A DNA stretch of 64,000 nucleotides from Azophilus sp965221755 (GTDB taxonomy: Bacteria > Pseudomonadota > Gammaproteobacteria > Pseudomonadales > Azotimanducaceae): the NCBI GenBank assembly GCA_965221755.1, contig OZ244921.1, forward strand, positions 62,001-126,000, written 5' to 3'. The position numbers and the translations under genes were made by a program. Below the pieces are notes generated by a model, which saw nothing but the letters and a program-made list of their open reading frames with translations, searched no databases and was not told the origin of the DNA. Positions 9,061-17,237 of the stretch are shown here, in pieces; position 1 is the stretch's first letter; every line of letters starts with the position of its first letter.

Positions 9061-9150
9061 AACCATCTTCAAGGCTGTTCCTTACCGGACGGGAGAGCTC
9101 AAGCATGCCGAATTTGGGGCGTGAGCGCTCCGCTGCGTCTCTGGCAGGGG

Positions 9151-9504
9151 CTACGCGGCGATGTCCTGCAGTCCCTCCTCCCGGACCGCGCGCGCAAGCG
9201 ATCGATCCAAAGTCGCCACCGGAGCGGAGACCCGCACGGCGAGGTCGAGACATGCGGCGGCGTAGGCTGTGAGTTGGTGCTTTCGAGCGGCAATCAGTTC
9301 ATCAATGGAAATGGCGGGGCGCCGTGCCCGAGCGGCTTTCATGCGCTCGATCGCGGGGCGACGGTCATCAACGCCCTTCTCGACCCCAACAATTCGGGCG
9401 ATGGGCAAGCCCCGGCGTGTAATGCTGAATTTCTCCCCCCGCTCAACTTGACGTAGCAACTCGGGAAGGCGGGTTTTCGCTTCGTATGAGCCGATGGTCC
9501 GCAA
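9151..9504 (-). pseudogene. Collapsed type II toxin-antitoxin locus: Phd/YefM antitoxin fused to the end of a PIN toxin
   Basis: One 117-residue frame joins two proteins. Residues 1-~75 are a Phd/YefM-type antitoxin (TIGSYEAKTRLPELLRQVE, then FSITRRGLPIARI), including the start of the toxin-binding tail. From ~residue 77, LTAYAAACLDLAVR and APVATLDRSLARAVREEG match the last third of a VapC-type PIN ribonuclease. The N-terminal two thirds of the toxin, with its first acidic residues, are deleted. The position normally holding Asp in TAYDAAYLELA is Ala here. The antitoxin half may still bind DNA, but no working toxin can be made. Confidence 0.65.
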
Positions 9505-9558
9505 GGCACTGTCCTCTTGGGGGAAACAATCCGAACGGAGCCGATGTCCCCGATTCGA

Positions 9559-10284
9559 TCAGGTGACCGTGAACTCGATGCTGCCCAAGGCGCCGTAGTC
9601 CGCGCGGTAGCTGCCGGGCGCCGCCGGATGGATGCCGCCGATGGCGCCGGTGATGAGCAGCATGCCTTCGGCGATCGGCAGTCCGCGCAGGCGGGCTTCG
9701 CGAAGCATCCATTCGACGGCTGGGCCGGGTCCGCCCAAGGCTTCGGTGGCGGGCGCGGCGCTCACCGTGCGTCCATCCCGGATGAGCCGCACTTCGATTT
9801 CCGCATGGGGCGCCGGCATCGGCAGCTGCGCGCCGACGATGTGGCGATCGGCGGCGATGTTGCAGGCAAGCAGGTTGACGCCGCTGACGTCGTCCGCATC
9901 GGCAAACGCCATGCGCGGCACTTCAATGACCGGCCCAGCCGACTGGGGCACGCCCCGTTCGTCGATCACGACGCCGATTTCGCACTCCAGCATGACGCCG
10001 GGCGCGCTGTCGAGCGAAGCGCCCGGGGCTAGCCGACCCTGCTCGTAGAGGCTGCCGAGCAGGGGATGGGTGACACCGAACTGCGCCTGGGCGGCCGAGG
10101 CGGTCAAGCCCGCCTTGAGGCCGGCCACCGAGCCGCCCGACACGGCGGCGACAACCGCCTTCTGGAGCGCATAGGCCTCGTCGATTCCCAACTTCGCCGG
10201 CATCTTGGGCAGCGTTCCGCCGTTGCGGATGGCCGCGGCCATGTCGCTGGCCAAACCCGCCATGCTGCTTAGTGAACTAACCAT
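9559..10284 (-). CDS. 2-oxopent-4-enoate hydratase-like (FAH superfamily) protein
   Basis: 241 residues of the MhpD/HpaH/HsaE-like group of the fumarylacetoacetate hydrolase superfamily. AGLKAGLTA (~residues 54-62) and MLECEIGVVI (~97-106, Glu-x-Glu metal ligands) are the expected landmarks, with GGPGPAVEWM and ITGAIGG near the end. Such hydratases add water to 2-hydroxypenta-2,4-dienoate after meta-cleavage of aromatic or steroid rings; decarboxylases of the same fold are the alternative. The gene precedes the thiolase/MaoC block on the same strand but is separated from it by 349 bp of repeats. Confidence 0.82.
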   Translation of the reverse strand: MVSSLSSMAGLASDMAAAIRNGGTLPKMPAKLGIDEAYALQKAVVAAVSGGSVAGLKAGLTASAAQAQFGVTHPLLGSLYEQGRLAPGASLDSAPGVMLECEIGVVIDERGVPQSAGPVIEVPRMAFADADDVSGVNLLACNIAADRHIVGAQLPMPAPHAEIEVRLIRDGRTVSAAPATEALGGPGPAVEWMLREARLRGLPIAEGMLLITGAIGGIHPAAPGSYRADYGALGSIEFTVT

Positions 10285-10324
10285 TCAAGTGCCCGCTGAT
10301 GCCGCCCGCATTCCCAATGATGCG

Positions 10325-10414
10325 CACCCGCGAAGCGGGTGCGTTGGAGTTTCGCCTACCGCCAAACTCCGGTGCCGTTGCGTGGGTCAGCTTACGATAT
10401 TTTCCGAACCCGCG
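10325..10414 (+). repeat. Dispersed hairpin repeat, copy B1 (variant distal hairpin)
   Basis: The distal hairpin is replaced by GCACCCGC-GAA-GCGGGTGC, the middle hairpin is GGAGTTT...AAACTCC, and the tail is diverged (GCGTGGGTCAG...CCGAACCCGC). A further partial tail lies at 10430-10463, ending TTTCTGAGCCCGCACA. Together with copy B2 these fill the 349-bp gap 10285-10633, in which I see no gene. Confidence 0.75.
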
Positions 10415-10463
10415 CTCATCAGGCAACGTCGGTCATGTTCCGATGGGTTTCTGAGCCCGCACA

Positions 10464-10540
10464 GCGCGACCTGACGGTCGCGGATGGAGTTTCGCTGCCG
10501 TTGCGTGGGTCAGGTTCCGAGATGTTTGCGAGCCCGCACA
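10464..10540 (+). repeat. Dispersed hairpin repeat, copy B2 (hairpin 2 right arm deleted)
   Basis: Hairpin 1 is identical to copy A. The left arm GGAGTTTCGCTG is followed directly by the tail CCGTTGCGTGGGTCAG...GAGCCCGCACA, so the right arm of hairpin 2 is missing. The same deletion occurs in the copy at 47061. Confidence 0.8.
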
Positions 10541-10633
10541 GATGAGCTCCTCGATCACGAAGCGGGCTTGGGCAAGCCGTGCAATGCGGTCCATGAAATA
10601 ACTGGCCTCCTCCTGTGCGGATGGCTGTTGGAT

Positions 10634-11044
10634 TCAGGCCGCAGGCTCGAACTGGGGCACTGCGACGCCTTGGGCGCGAATCTCGAAGGTGACTCGAACC
10701 GGTTGGCCGATGGCGACGCCGGCCGGATCGCAGCCGACGATGTTGCTCATCAGGGTCGGCCCCTCCTCCAGTTCGACCAGCGCCACCACATAGGGCGCGT
10801 CGGGTTCGAAGGCGGCACTGACGGCGCGGCGAATGATGGTGAAGGTCCGCACCGTGCCCCGGCCGCAGGCTTCGGTCCAATCGAGCCTGCGACTGCCGCA
10901 GGCGGCGCACAGCAAGCGCGGATAGAACTGCTGATGGCCGCAATCGCCGCAGCGCTGCAGCAGCAGGCGTCCTTGGGCGCAGGCGTCCCAGAAGGGTTGG
11001 GTGCCGGGGTTGATCGGCGGCAGGGGCTTGGCGTTGACGCTCAC
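10634..11044 (-). CDS. DUF35 zinc-ribbon/OB-fold protein, thiolase partner
   Basis: 136 residues. A rubredoxin-like zinc ribbon (CGDC...CAACGS, ~residues 32-50) is followed by an OB-fold with the typical TIIRR...YVVALVELEEGP stretch. A GTG start at 11044 overlaps the thiolase stop (GTGA), so the two are probably translated together. Proteins of this family bind CoA-thiolase or aldolase subunits; the DUF35 domain of ChsH2 that holds the Ltp2 aldolase in steroid side-chain degradation is the closest described role. Here the domain is a free-standing protein rather than fused to a MaoC domain. Confidence 0.85.
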   Translation of the reverse strand: MSVNAKPLPPINPGTQPFWDACAQGRLLLQRCGDCGHQQFYPRLLCAACGSRRLDWTEACGRGTVRTFTIIRRAVSAAFEPDAPYVVALVELEEGPTLMSNIVGCDPAGVAIGQPVRVTFEIRAQGVAVPQFEPAA

Positions 11045-12216
11045 CGGTCCCGCCCCAATATCGCGGTGCAATGGCTCGACAGGATGCCGCCCTGGGCGTG
11101 GATCAGGGCCGTTTCCGCATTCGCCACCTGGCGTTCGCCCGCCTCGCCGCGCAACTGGCGCACCGCTTCGGTGAGCGCGAACATCGCGCCCGGATTGCCC
11201 GCATGGGAATGCGAGAGCAGGCCGCCGTGGGTGTTCATCGGCAAGCTGCCGCCAAGCCTTGCGTGCCCTTCGGCGACGAAAGCGCCCGCCTCCCCCCGAC
11301 CGCAGAAGCCCAAGTCCTCCAGCTCAATCAGCGCCACCGGCGTAAAGCAATCATAGAGTTCAACAAAATCAATATCCTGCGGGGCTAGCCCGGCCATGGC
11401 GTAGGCTCGCTCCCCGGCTTGGCGAGCATGGGAGGCGGTCAGGTCCGCGGCTTGGCTGATGTGTTCATGGCCATGCCCCTCGCCCGCGCCCAGCAGATAA
11501 ACCGGCGGCTGGGGGCGGTCGCCCGCCGCCTCGGCGCGGACCAGCACCGCCGCGGCGCCGCCATCGGAGACCAAGGAGCAATCGAGCAGGCGTAAGGGGT
11601 CGGCGATCATGCGGCTGGCCAGCACGTCCGCCACGGTCAAGGGCGCGCGCATCTGGGCGCCGGGGTGCAGCGCCGCATGGGCCCGGGCGGTGACCGCCAC
11701 GGCGGCCATCTGTTCCGCGGTGACGCCGTACTTGTGCATGTAGGCGTTGGCGATCAGGGCGTAGTAGCCCGGCACCGTCGCGCCGTAGGGCGTCTCGAAT
11801 TGAGGATGGCCCGAGGCGGACTGCATCACCATCGCTTGCTCCCGCGTCAGCCCGGTGCGCAAGCTGTCGGCCATGCTGATCAGCACGCGGTCGCAAACCC
11901 CGTGCATGATCGCCAGGGCGGCTTGGTAGAGCACGGCAAAGGTGGTGCCGCCGCCGGCGCCGGCGCTGACGCAGTAGCTGGGGAAGATCCGCAGATGCTC
12001 CGCCATCGCCTCGGCGTGGTACATGTGCGGCTCGGCCATGCTGTTGCAGGTGACCAGGCCGTCGATGTCGTTCTTGTTGAGCCCCGCATCGTCGAGCGCG
12101 CGCTTGGCGGCGTCGATGCACAGGCCCGTGGCGCCGAGGCCCGGCACCTTGCCCACTGGGGTGTCGCCAACGCCGACGATGGCGACTTGGCCGCGCAGTG
12201 AACGATCCTCAGCCAT
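11041..12216 (-). CDS. SCP-x/lipid-transfer type thiolase-fold protein (thiolase or retro-aldolase)
   Basis: 391 residues, thiolase superfamily of the SCP-x/Ltp type. VAIVGVGDTPVGK opens the fold. The nucleophile region reads CVSAGAGGGT. The C-terminal site reads NTHGGLLSHSHAGN (His-Gly-Gly), but the usual second Cys motif CGxG/CxGGG is not seen; instead ELYDCFTP is present. Ltp2-type retro-aldolases share this pattern and pair with a DUF35 partner, which is encoded immediately downstream. The ATG at 12216 overlaps the end of the upstream MaoC gene by 8 bp. Likely role: cleaving a CoA-activated side chain; substrate not determinable. Confidence 0.85.
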   Translation of the reverse strand: MAEDRSLRGQVAIVGVGDTPVGKVPGLGATGLCIDAAKRALDDAGLNKNDIDGLVTCNSMAEPHMYHAEAMAEHLRIFPSYCVSAGAGGGTTFAVLYQAALAIMHGVCDRVLISMADSLRTGLTREQAMVMQSASGHPQFETPYGATVPGYYALIANAYMHKYGVTAEQMAAVAVTARAHAALHPGAQMRAPLTVADVLASRMIADPLRLLDCSLVSDGGAAAVLVRAEAAGDRPQPPVYLLGAGEGHGHEHISQAADLTASHARQAGERAYAMAGLAPQDIDFVELYDCFTPVALIELEDLGFCGRGEAGAFVAEGHARLGGSLPMNTHGGLLSHSHAGNPGAMFALTEAVRQLRGEAGERQVANAETALIHAQGGILSSHCTAILGRDR

Positions 12217-12625
12217 GCAGGCGGACCAAGGCGCGCCCCGGCGTGATGACGTCACCGGCTTCGTTGCGGATGAAGAGGGTCAGGGACGCCTCGCCCTTGG
12301 CGGCATCAACCGTTTCCACGGTCCCCCCGGCGGTCAGGGTTTCGCCGATGCAGGCGGCGCCCCGGTTGGAGTACTCCAGGTTCACCAAGGCGCCGCCGTC
12401 CCCCAGCCAAGCCTCCACGCATTGGCCGAGCCAATCGCCCATCAACGGGCCGGCGATGACCAGTCCCGGATAGCCTTCCACATCGGTGGCATAGGGCAGG
12501 TCGTAGTGGATGCGGTGGGCGTTCCAAAGCGCAGCGTTGTAGAAAAACAGCTGCACGTTGTCCGGCCTGTGGGCCTGCGCCGGCAGTTCATCGCCCGGTC
12601 TCAGCGTGTCCAAGCTAGGAAACAT
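12209..12625 (-). CDS. MaoC-like hot-dog enoyl-CoA hydratase subunit (C-terminal type)
   Basis: 138 residues. The motif NAHRIHYDLPYATDVEGYPG (~residues 34-53) contains the hydratase-2 catalytic His and Asp positions, followed by VIAGPLMGDWL. A GAGGGGAG ribosome-binding sequence lies before the ATG at 12625; a longer GTG start at 12661 is less likely. It is one of two half-size hot-dog proteins in the operon, and together they could form a ChsH1/ChsH2-like heteromeric hydratase. Confidence 0.82.
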   Translation of the reverse strand: MFPSLDTLRPGDELPAQAHRPDNVQLFFYNAALWNAHRIHYDLPYATDVEGYPGLVIAGPLMGDWLGQCVEAWLGDGGALVNLEYSNRGAACIGETLTAGGTVETVDAAKGEASLTLFIRNEAGDVITPGRALVRLHG

Positions 12626-12684
12626 CTCGGAAACTCCCCTCATCCAGAAATCCCTCCCCACCGAAGAATGCCTCCTGAAGAGGA

Positions 12685-12774
12685 AATCCCCATTAGCCTA
12701 GGAATCCCTGTCAACCAAGGAATCCCCATCAACCAAGGAATCCCCATCAACCAAGGAATCCCTCCCCCCAACAG
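12685..12774. repeat. Five 18-bp tandem repeats
   Basis: Five consecutive 18-bp units of the form AATCCCCATCAACCAAGG; units 3 and 4 are identical, the others diverge slightly. They lie in the 215-bp gap between the two MaoC-like genes, where an operon would normally be tight. One frame would encode a GIPINQ repeat but lacks gene context. Confidence 0.85.
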
Positions 12775-12782
12775 AGCCGCGC

Positions 12783-12840
12783 GGAGTTTCGCGCAGCGAA
12801 ACTCCAATCGCACCCGCAAAGCGGATGCGCGGGTGCGCGT
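12783..12840 (-). repeat. Dispersed hairpin repeat, copy C (hairpins only, inverted)
   Basis: Hairpin GGAGTTTCGC-GCA-GCGAAACTCC (12783-12805) is followed by a second stem CGCACCCGC...GCGGGTGCG. The second stem matches the distal hairpin of copy B1, but the order is reversed and the tail is absent. Confidence 0.65.
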
Positions 12841-13293
12841 TCATCGCAGAATCCTCGTCGTCCTTTCGGTGATCACCGGGCTGCCATCCTGACGGCGCAC
12901 TTCGAGCACCACTTCGTAGAAGATCAAGGGCCCGGAGCGGCCCTTCTTTTCGTAGATGTCGGTCAGGGCGCGCTCGCCGACCAGCACGTCGCCGGGGCGG
13001 ATGCGGTCATGGTAGGTGATGTTCAGGCCACCCGCCATGGCCCGCTGCAAAGGGAACTTGGGCAGCAGGGCGTCAACGGAGACGCCGTCCGGGGTCAGTT
13101 TCCCAAGCTCCACCACGTCCCAAAAGAGCGCCACATGGTAGAGGGGCGGGGCTTCGTCGCCATCAAGGTACTTGCGCTGACGCTGATTGGTGGCGATGGC
13201 GTACTTGCGGATGTCGCGGCGCGTGACCACCTCGGTTCTTGGCGGTGCGGCCTTGCCGATGTTGGCCTTAAGTTCCGGGGTGAGCACACCCAT
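12841..13293 (-). CDS. MaoC-like hot-dog dehydratase (FAS1-like N-terminal type)
   Basis: 150 residues of the N-terminal, usually non-catalytic, MaoC type: VVTRRDIRKYAIATNQR (~residues 22-38), then DEAPPLYHVALFWD and LQRAMAGGLNITYHDRIRPG. It resembles the MaoC half of ChsH2 without the fused DUF35 domain, which is encoded separately at 10634. The ATG at 13293 starts 4 bp after the stop of the acyl-CoA ligase gene. It probably partners the 12209 protein to hydrate an enoyl-CoA. Confidence 0.82.
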   Translation of the reverse strand: MGVLTPELKANIGKAAPPRTEVVTRRDIRKYAIATNQRQRKYLDGDEAPPLYHVALFWDVVELGKLTPDGVSVDALLPKFPLQRAMAGGLNITYHDRIRPGDVLVGERALTDIYEKKGRSGPLIFYEVVLEVRRQDGSPVITERTTRILR

Positions 13294-13297
13294 GGGA

Positions 13298-14845
13298 TCA
13301 GACCTTGCGGCCCCGCGCCTGCCAATGCGGGTCGCGCAGGTCACGCTTGAGAATCTTGCCGGTGGGGGCCTTGGGCAGGCTGTCCACGAAGTCCACGCTG
13401 CGCGGTTTCTGGTAGGAGGCGAGATGGGCGCGGGCGGCGTCGATGATCTCCTGCTCGGTGGCGGCCTCGCCGGGCTTCATCACCACAACCGCCTTGACGG
13501 ACTCGCCCCATTCGTCGTCGGGCACGCCGATCACCGCCGCCTCCAGCACGCCCGGATGCTGGTGAATGGCGGCCTCCACTTGGGTGGAGTAGATGTTCTC
13601 GCCACCGGATATGATCATGTCCTTGGCCCGATCGACGATGAAAATGTAGCTGTCCTCGTCCCAAGTGGCCACATCGCCAGTCCACATCCAGCCATCGCGC
13701 AGGGTCTCGGCGGTCAAGTCGGGGCGACGCCAATAGCCCAGCATGTTGGCCTCGGACTGAATGACGATCTCGCCGGGCGTGCGGCCGTCCTTGGGCACGT
13801 CCCGGCCCGCTTCATCGACCAGGCGGGCGCGGGTGACGAAGCCCTCCCGTCCGCACGAGTTGAGCCGTTCCGGACGGTCGCCCGACACCGCTGCGGCATG
13901 GTCCTCCTGGGAGAGGAAGGTCATGGTCATGCCCTCGGTCTGTCCGTAGCCCTGAATCAGGGTGCAGGGGAAGGCTTCGAGGGCCGCCTTGACCACCGTT
14001 TCCGGCATCGGCCCGCCGCCGTATTGGATGTTGCGCAGGCTCGACAGGTCGTAGCGGTCGAAGCCGTCCACCGCCATCATCCAGTTGAGCATGGTGGTGA
14101 TGCCGAGGAACGCCGAGACCCGCTCAGCCTGAATGATCTCAAGGGCCTCGGCGGCGTCGAAGTTCATCAGCACCACGGGGCAGCCGTGCGCCATGTAGTT
14201 CATGGCCAAGGCGACGGGAATGTGGAACATCTGGCCGGTGAGCATGTACACGTCGCTCGGCACCACGCGCTCGGCGACCGTTTGATTGAGCATGCCCGTG
14301 TGGAGAGTGCGATGGGTGTGCAGCGCCCCCTTGGACAAGCCGGTGGTGCCGCCGGTGTAAAGGATGAGCACTGGGTCGTCGCCGCCCGCCAAGGCCTTGG
14401 GTCTGGCGTCCCCCGCGTTGGCCTTGAGCCGTTCAAAAGACCCGTCACTGCCGGGGCCGTACTGCAGCCAATGGGGAATGTCGACTTGGCCTTCAAGGGC
14501 TTGGCGCTCGGCCTCGAAATCCATGGAGGCGACCAAAGCCGACGGCTCGCCGTCCTCGAGAATGCGCTGAAGCTCCGGCACGCCCAGCCGCCAGTTCAGG
14601 GGTTGGGCAATCAACCCGGCCCGGGCGCAGGCGTAATAGACCTCAAAGTACTCGATCCCGTTGCGCGCCAGCACAGCCACCCGGTCGCCCTTGGCCAGCT
14701 CCAAGCCGAGCAGGCCGTTCGCCAGCCGCCGCACCGCCCGCTCCAACTCGCCGAACGAAATCCGCCGGCCGGCCGGAATGTCCACCAAGGCCGGACGGCT
14801 CGCGTCAAGGCAGGCCCACTTAGCGGGAATGTCGCCGATGTTCAT
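13298..14845 (-). CDS. Acyl-CoA synthetase (AMP-forming ligase)
   Basis: 515 residues with all adenylate-forming motifs: YTGGTTGLSKGA (A3, ~residues 166-177), QGYGQTEG (A5), GWMWTGDVATWDED (A7), and a C-terminal domain ending PKAPTGKILKRDLR with the catalytic Lys (A10). It is the first gene of the minus-strand block and would activate a carboxylic acid to its CoA thioester for the MaoC and thiolase proteins encoded downstream. Medium-chain or cyclic acids are typical of the subgroup; the exact substrate is unknown. Confidence 0.93.
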   Translation of the reverse strand: MNIGDIPAKWACLDASRPALVDIPAGRRISFGELERAVRRLANGLLGLELAKGDRVAVLARNGIEYFEVYYACARAGLIAQPLNWRLGVPELQRILEDGEPSALVASMDFEAERQALEGQVDIPHWLQYGPGSDGSFERLKANAGDARPKALAGGDDPVLILYTGGTTGLSKGALHTHRTLHTGMLNQTVAERVVPSDVYMLTGQMFHIPVALAMNYMAHGCPVVLMNFDAAEALEIIQAERVSAFLGITTMLNWMMAVDGFDRYDLSSLRNIQYGGGPMPETVVKAALEAFPCTLIQGYGQTEGMTMTFLSQEDHAAAVSGDRPERLNSCGREGFVTRARLVDEAGRDVPKDGRTPGEIVIQSEANMLGYWRRPDLTAETLRDGWMWTGDVATWDEDSYIFIVDRAKDMIISGGENIYSTQVEAAIHQHPGVLEAAVIGVPDDEWGESVKAVVVMKPGEAATEQEIIDAARAHLASYQKPRSVDFVDSLPKAPTGKILKRDLRDPHWQARGRKV

Positions 14846-15055
14846 GGTTGGCTGGGGGCGGCCCGTTCAGGCGCATCAGATCAGGAAACGGCGCTTCGCG
14901 GCCGTCCGAGGCAGGACTTGCTCCAAGGAACCCGGCTTGGTTCGACGGCAGGTTCGCATGAGCGCAGGCCCTGCGCCAACCGGAGGTTCGCACGACCTCC
15001 CACCCTCGAAATCCTCAGCGCCAATGCCGACGAACGCCTGAGGTTCACAGGCTCC

Positions 15056-16126
15056 CTAATGCGTCTGCCAGGACTGCAGCTCCGGCAGCACCTTGTCGGC
15101 GAACAGGCGAATGCTCTTCTCGGCCTGCTCGCCGGTCAGGCCCCCATAGCTGACCTGCACGGTGAGGTCGAAATCGCCGATGTCCTGGCGCCGCTGGTCC
15201 ATCTTGTCGAGAATCTGCTGCGGGGTGCCGAAGGTGTTGATGTCAACGAAGGCATTGGCGGCGTCCGCCATGCCGGCGTCCTTCAGCAGTTCGGCGTTGT
15301 CCGCGTAGTCGCCATAGCCCTTCATCTTGCGGAAGTGCTCGCCCGCCATTTCGTAGTGCTCCATGACCGTGATGTAGTAGTTGGCCATGTGCTTGCGGGC
15401 GCTGGCTTCGGCGAGTTCCGCGGATTCATCGCAGCTCAGGAAGTCAACGCACACCGGCGCGGGCGGCTGGGTGTTGTGGTGTTCCTGGTACAGGGTGCGG
15501 TAGCGGTCGAAGTGGGGCGCCATTTCCGCCCAAGGCTTCTGCGCGAAGCTCATCATCTTGGCGCCCAGCCGAGCCACCACGGGCACCGAATCCGATGACA
15601 TGCCCACCGCATGGAAGCGGTCCTTGAAGCTGGCGTAGGGGCGCGGCCGGAGCTCCGTGCGCACCTGCTTGTAGTAGGGGCCGTCGCCTTCGATCACGCC
15701 GGTCTCCAGTGCGCGGATGATCATTTCCGCAGACTCGTCGAAGCGGTCCCGCGCCTCGTTCATGTCCACGCCGAAGGTGTCGTACTCGCGCCGGGCGAGG
15801 CCCCGGCCGATGCCGAACAGGGCCCGGCCCTGGCTTAGGTGATCGAGCACGATCATGCGCTCCGCCACCCGCAAGGGATCGTTCCAAGGCAAGATGACCG
15901 CCCCGGTCAACAGGCCGATGCGCTCGGTCTTGGCCGCCATGTAGCTCAAGTACTGCAGGTTGTCCGGCGACATGGCGTAGTTGAAGAAGTGGTGCTCGAC
16001 GGCGCTCAAGGTGTTGAACCCCAAGGGCTCGGCCAAGCCGCCCAGTCGAATGTCCCGCTCCCAAGCGCCTTGGTCGGTGATTCCGTCCTCGAAATTCTGG
16101 AACACCATCAACAGCCCTACCTTCAT
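15056..16126 (-). CDS. Luciferase-like (LLM class) flavin-dependent monooxygenase, long form
   Basis: 356 residues, close in layout to bacterial luciferase alpha/alkanal monooxygenase relatives. SAVEHHFFNYAMSPDN (~residues 41-56) carries the paired His of this group, GRALFGIGRGLARREYDTFG (~99-118) is the flavin-contact segment and the C-terminus has FGTPQQILDKMD. The family hydroxylates or cleaves substrates with FMNH2 and O2 from a partner reductase; none is recognisable next to it. The 210 bp upstream hold no gene I can recognise. Confidence 0.88.
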   Translation of the reverse strand: MKVGLLMVFQNFEDGITDQGAWERDIRLGGLAEPLGFNTLSAVEHHFFNYAMSPDNLQYLSYMAAKTERIGLLTGAVILPWNDPLRVAERMIVLDHLSQGRALFGIGRGLARREYDTFGVDMNEARDRFDESAEMIIRALETGVIEGDGPYYKQVRTELRPRPYASFKDRFHAVGMSSDSVPVVARLGAKMMSFAQKPWAEMAPHFDRYRTLYQEHHNTQPPAPVCVDFLSCDESAELAEASARKHMANYYITVMEHYEMAGEHFRKMKGYGDYADNAELLKDAGMADAANAFVDINTFGTPQQILDKMDQRRQDIGDFDLTVQVSYGGLTGEQAEKSIRLFADKVLPELQSWQTH

Positions 16127-16185
16127 GTGACTCTCCCAAGTGAATGGCGTTTACTATAGCGAAGTTGCCTGCGGCAGTCATCACG

Positions 16186-16205
16186 CCGCGACCTGACGGT
16201 CGCGG
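16186..16205 (+). repeat. Dispersed hairpin repeat, copy D (hairpin 1 only)
   Basis: A lone hairpin CCGCGACC-TGAC-GGTCGCGG, identical in its core to hairpin 1 of copy A, in the 88-bp gap between two luciferase-like genes. It could also act as an intergenic RNA stem. Confidence 0.65.
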
Positions 16206-16214
16206 CGAGGGCTG

Positions 16215-17237
16215 CTAAGCCAATCCGAGCGCGGAGCGCACTCGCGGCAGGACCTCGGCGGCCAGGTACTCGATCCGCCGGCTGCCGCTCTCCACCGGCT
16301 CGCCCGGGAACTGCGCCCAGAAGTGAATGTCGATGATCTCGGGGCAGGCGGCCAGCATGGCGGTCAAGCTCGCCACGGCGCCATCGGCGTCGCACAGCTC
16401 GTAGAGGCCGCCATCAATGGCGCTGGCGGCGTCGGGGAAAGGCGGCGTCCGGTCCGGCGGGCCGAATGCGCCCCAAGCGATGTACTGATTGGTCTGGTAA
16501 AGCACATGTCCGCCGATGCGCGCGGCCTCCGCTTCCGGGTCCGGGGCGACGATGGACCAGTTGCCGGCGCAAATGGCCCCTGCCGAACGCGGCTTGCCCA
16601 AGTCGGCGAGCGCCTCGGCATAGAGGTCATGGCCGATGCCGCCGGTGGAGAGGAAGCCGTCCCCGAGCCTTGCCGCGCGGGCAATGGCGGGCGGCGCCAT
16701 GCCGCCCATGTAGAGCTTGGGCGAGCGCTCGGGCGCCGGGGCAACCGGCAGGCCGTCGATGCGGAAGCGCTTGCCGTCAATGCGCACCGGCTCGCCGCTC
16801 CAGCACTGACGGATGACGTCGATGCCCTCCTCCATGAGGCTCGGCCGATGCTTGAGCTGCCGCCCGAAGTAGTCGAACTCCAGTTGCCGGTAGCCGAGCC
16901 CCACGCCGAGATCGAAGCGGCCGCCGGTGAGGATGGACAGCGTCGCCGAATCCTCGGCAAGGCGCACCGGGTCCGCCAGCGGCAGCAGCATGAGGTTGGT
17001 GCCGATGCGCATCCGCACGGTGCGCTCGCCGATGGCGGCGGCGATGACCAAGGGCGACGGCGTGTAGCCGTCCTCGCAGAAGTGGTGCTCGGTGAGCCAG
17101 ACGGAATCGAAGCCCAGGGACTCCGCCCAGACGATCTGGTCGAGGCAGGCTCGGTAGAGGTCCTGAAAGCCGACCGCGCTGGGCGGCGGGTTGCGGAAGT
17201 CGTACCAGAGGCCAAAATTGACCTGCCGCCCGCTCAT
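16215..17237 (-). CDS. Luciferase-like (LLM class) flavin-dependent oxidoreductase
   Basis: 340 residues: WLTEHHFCEDGYTPSP (~residues 47-62) with paired His, GGRFDLGVGLGYRQLEFDYFG (flavin loop, split here as GGRFDLGVGLG and YRQLEFDYFG) and KLYMGGMAPPAI (~178-189). The ATG at 17237 overlaps the alpha/beta hydrolase stop (ATGA); the open frame extending to 17804 is an artefact of GC-rich sequence. Coupling to a hydrolase suggests sequential action on one compound, for example oxidation and ester hydrolysis, but this is an inference. Confidence 0.88.
   Translation of the reverse strand: MSGRQVNFGLWYDFRNPPPSAVGFQDLYRACLDQIVWAESLGFDSVWLTEHHFCEDGYTPSPLVIAAAIGERTVRMRIGTNLMLLPLADPVRLAEDSATLSILTGGRFDLGVGLGYRQLEFDYFGRQLKHRPSLMEEGIDVIRQCWSGEPVRIDGKRFRIDGLPVAPAPERSPKLYMGGMAPPAIARAARLGDGFLSTGGIGHDLYAEALADLGKPRSAGAICAGNWSIVAPDPEAEAARIGGHVLYQTNQYIAWGAFGPPDRTPPFPDAASAIDGGLYELCDADGAVASLTAMLAACPEIIDIHFWAQFPGEPVESGSRRIEYLAAEVLPRVRSALGLA

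Noticed and set aside
12685..12774. CRISPR-like array
   Set aside because: Units are 18 bp and contiguous with no unique spacers; there are no cas genes.
14846..15055. Small gene between the acyl-CoA ligase and a luciferase-like gene
   Set aside because: No frame with a start, ribosome site and recognisable residues.
13187..15598. 803-codon plus-strand frame over the ligase and luciferase-like genes
   Set aside because: Antisense shadow; the minus-strand genes have clear motifs and starts.
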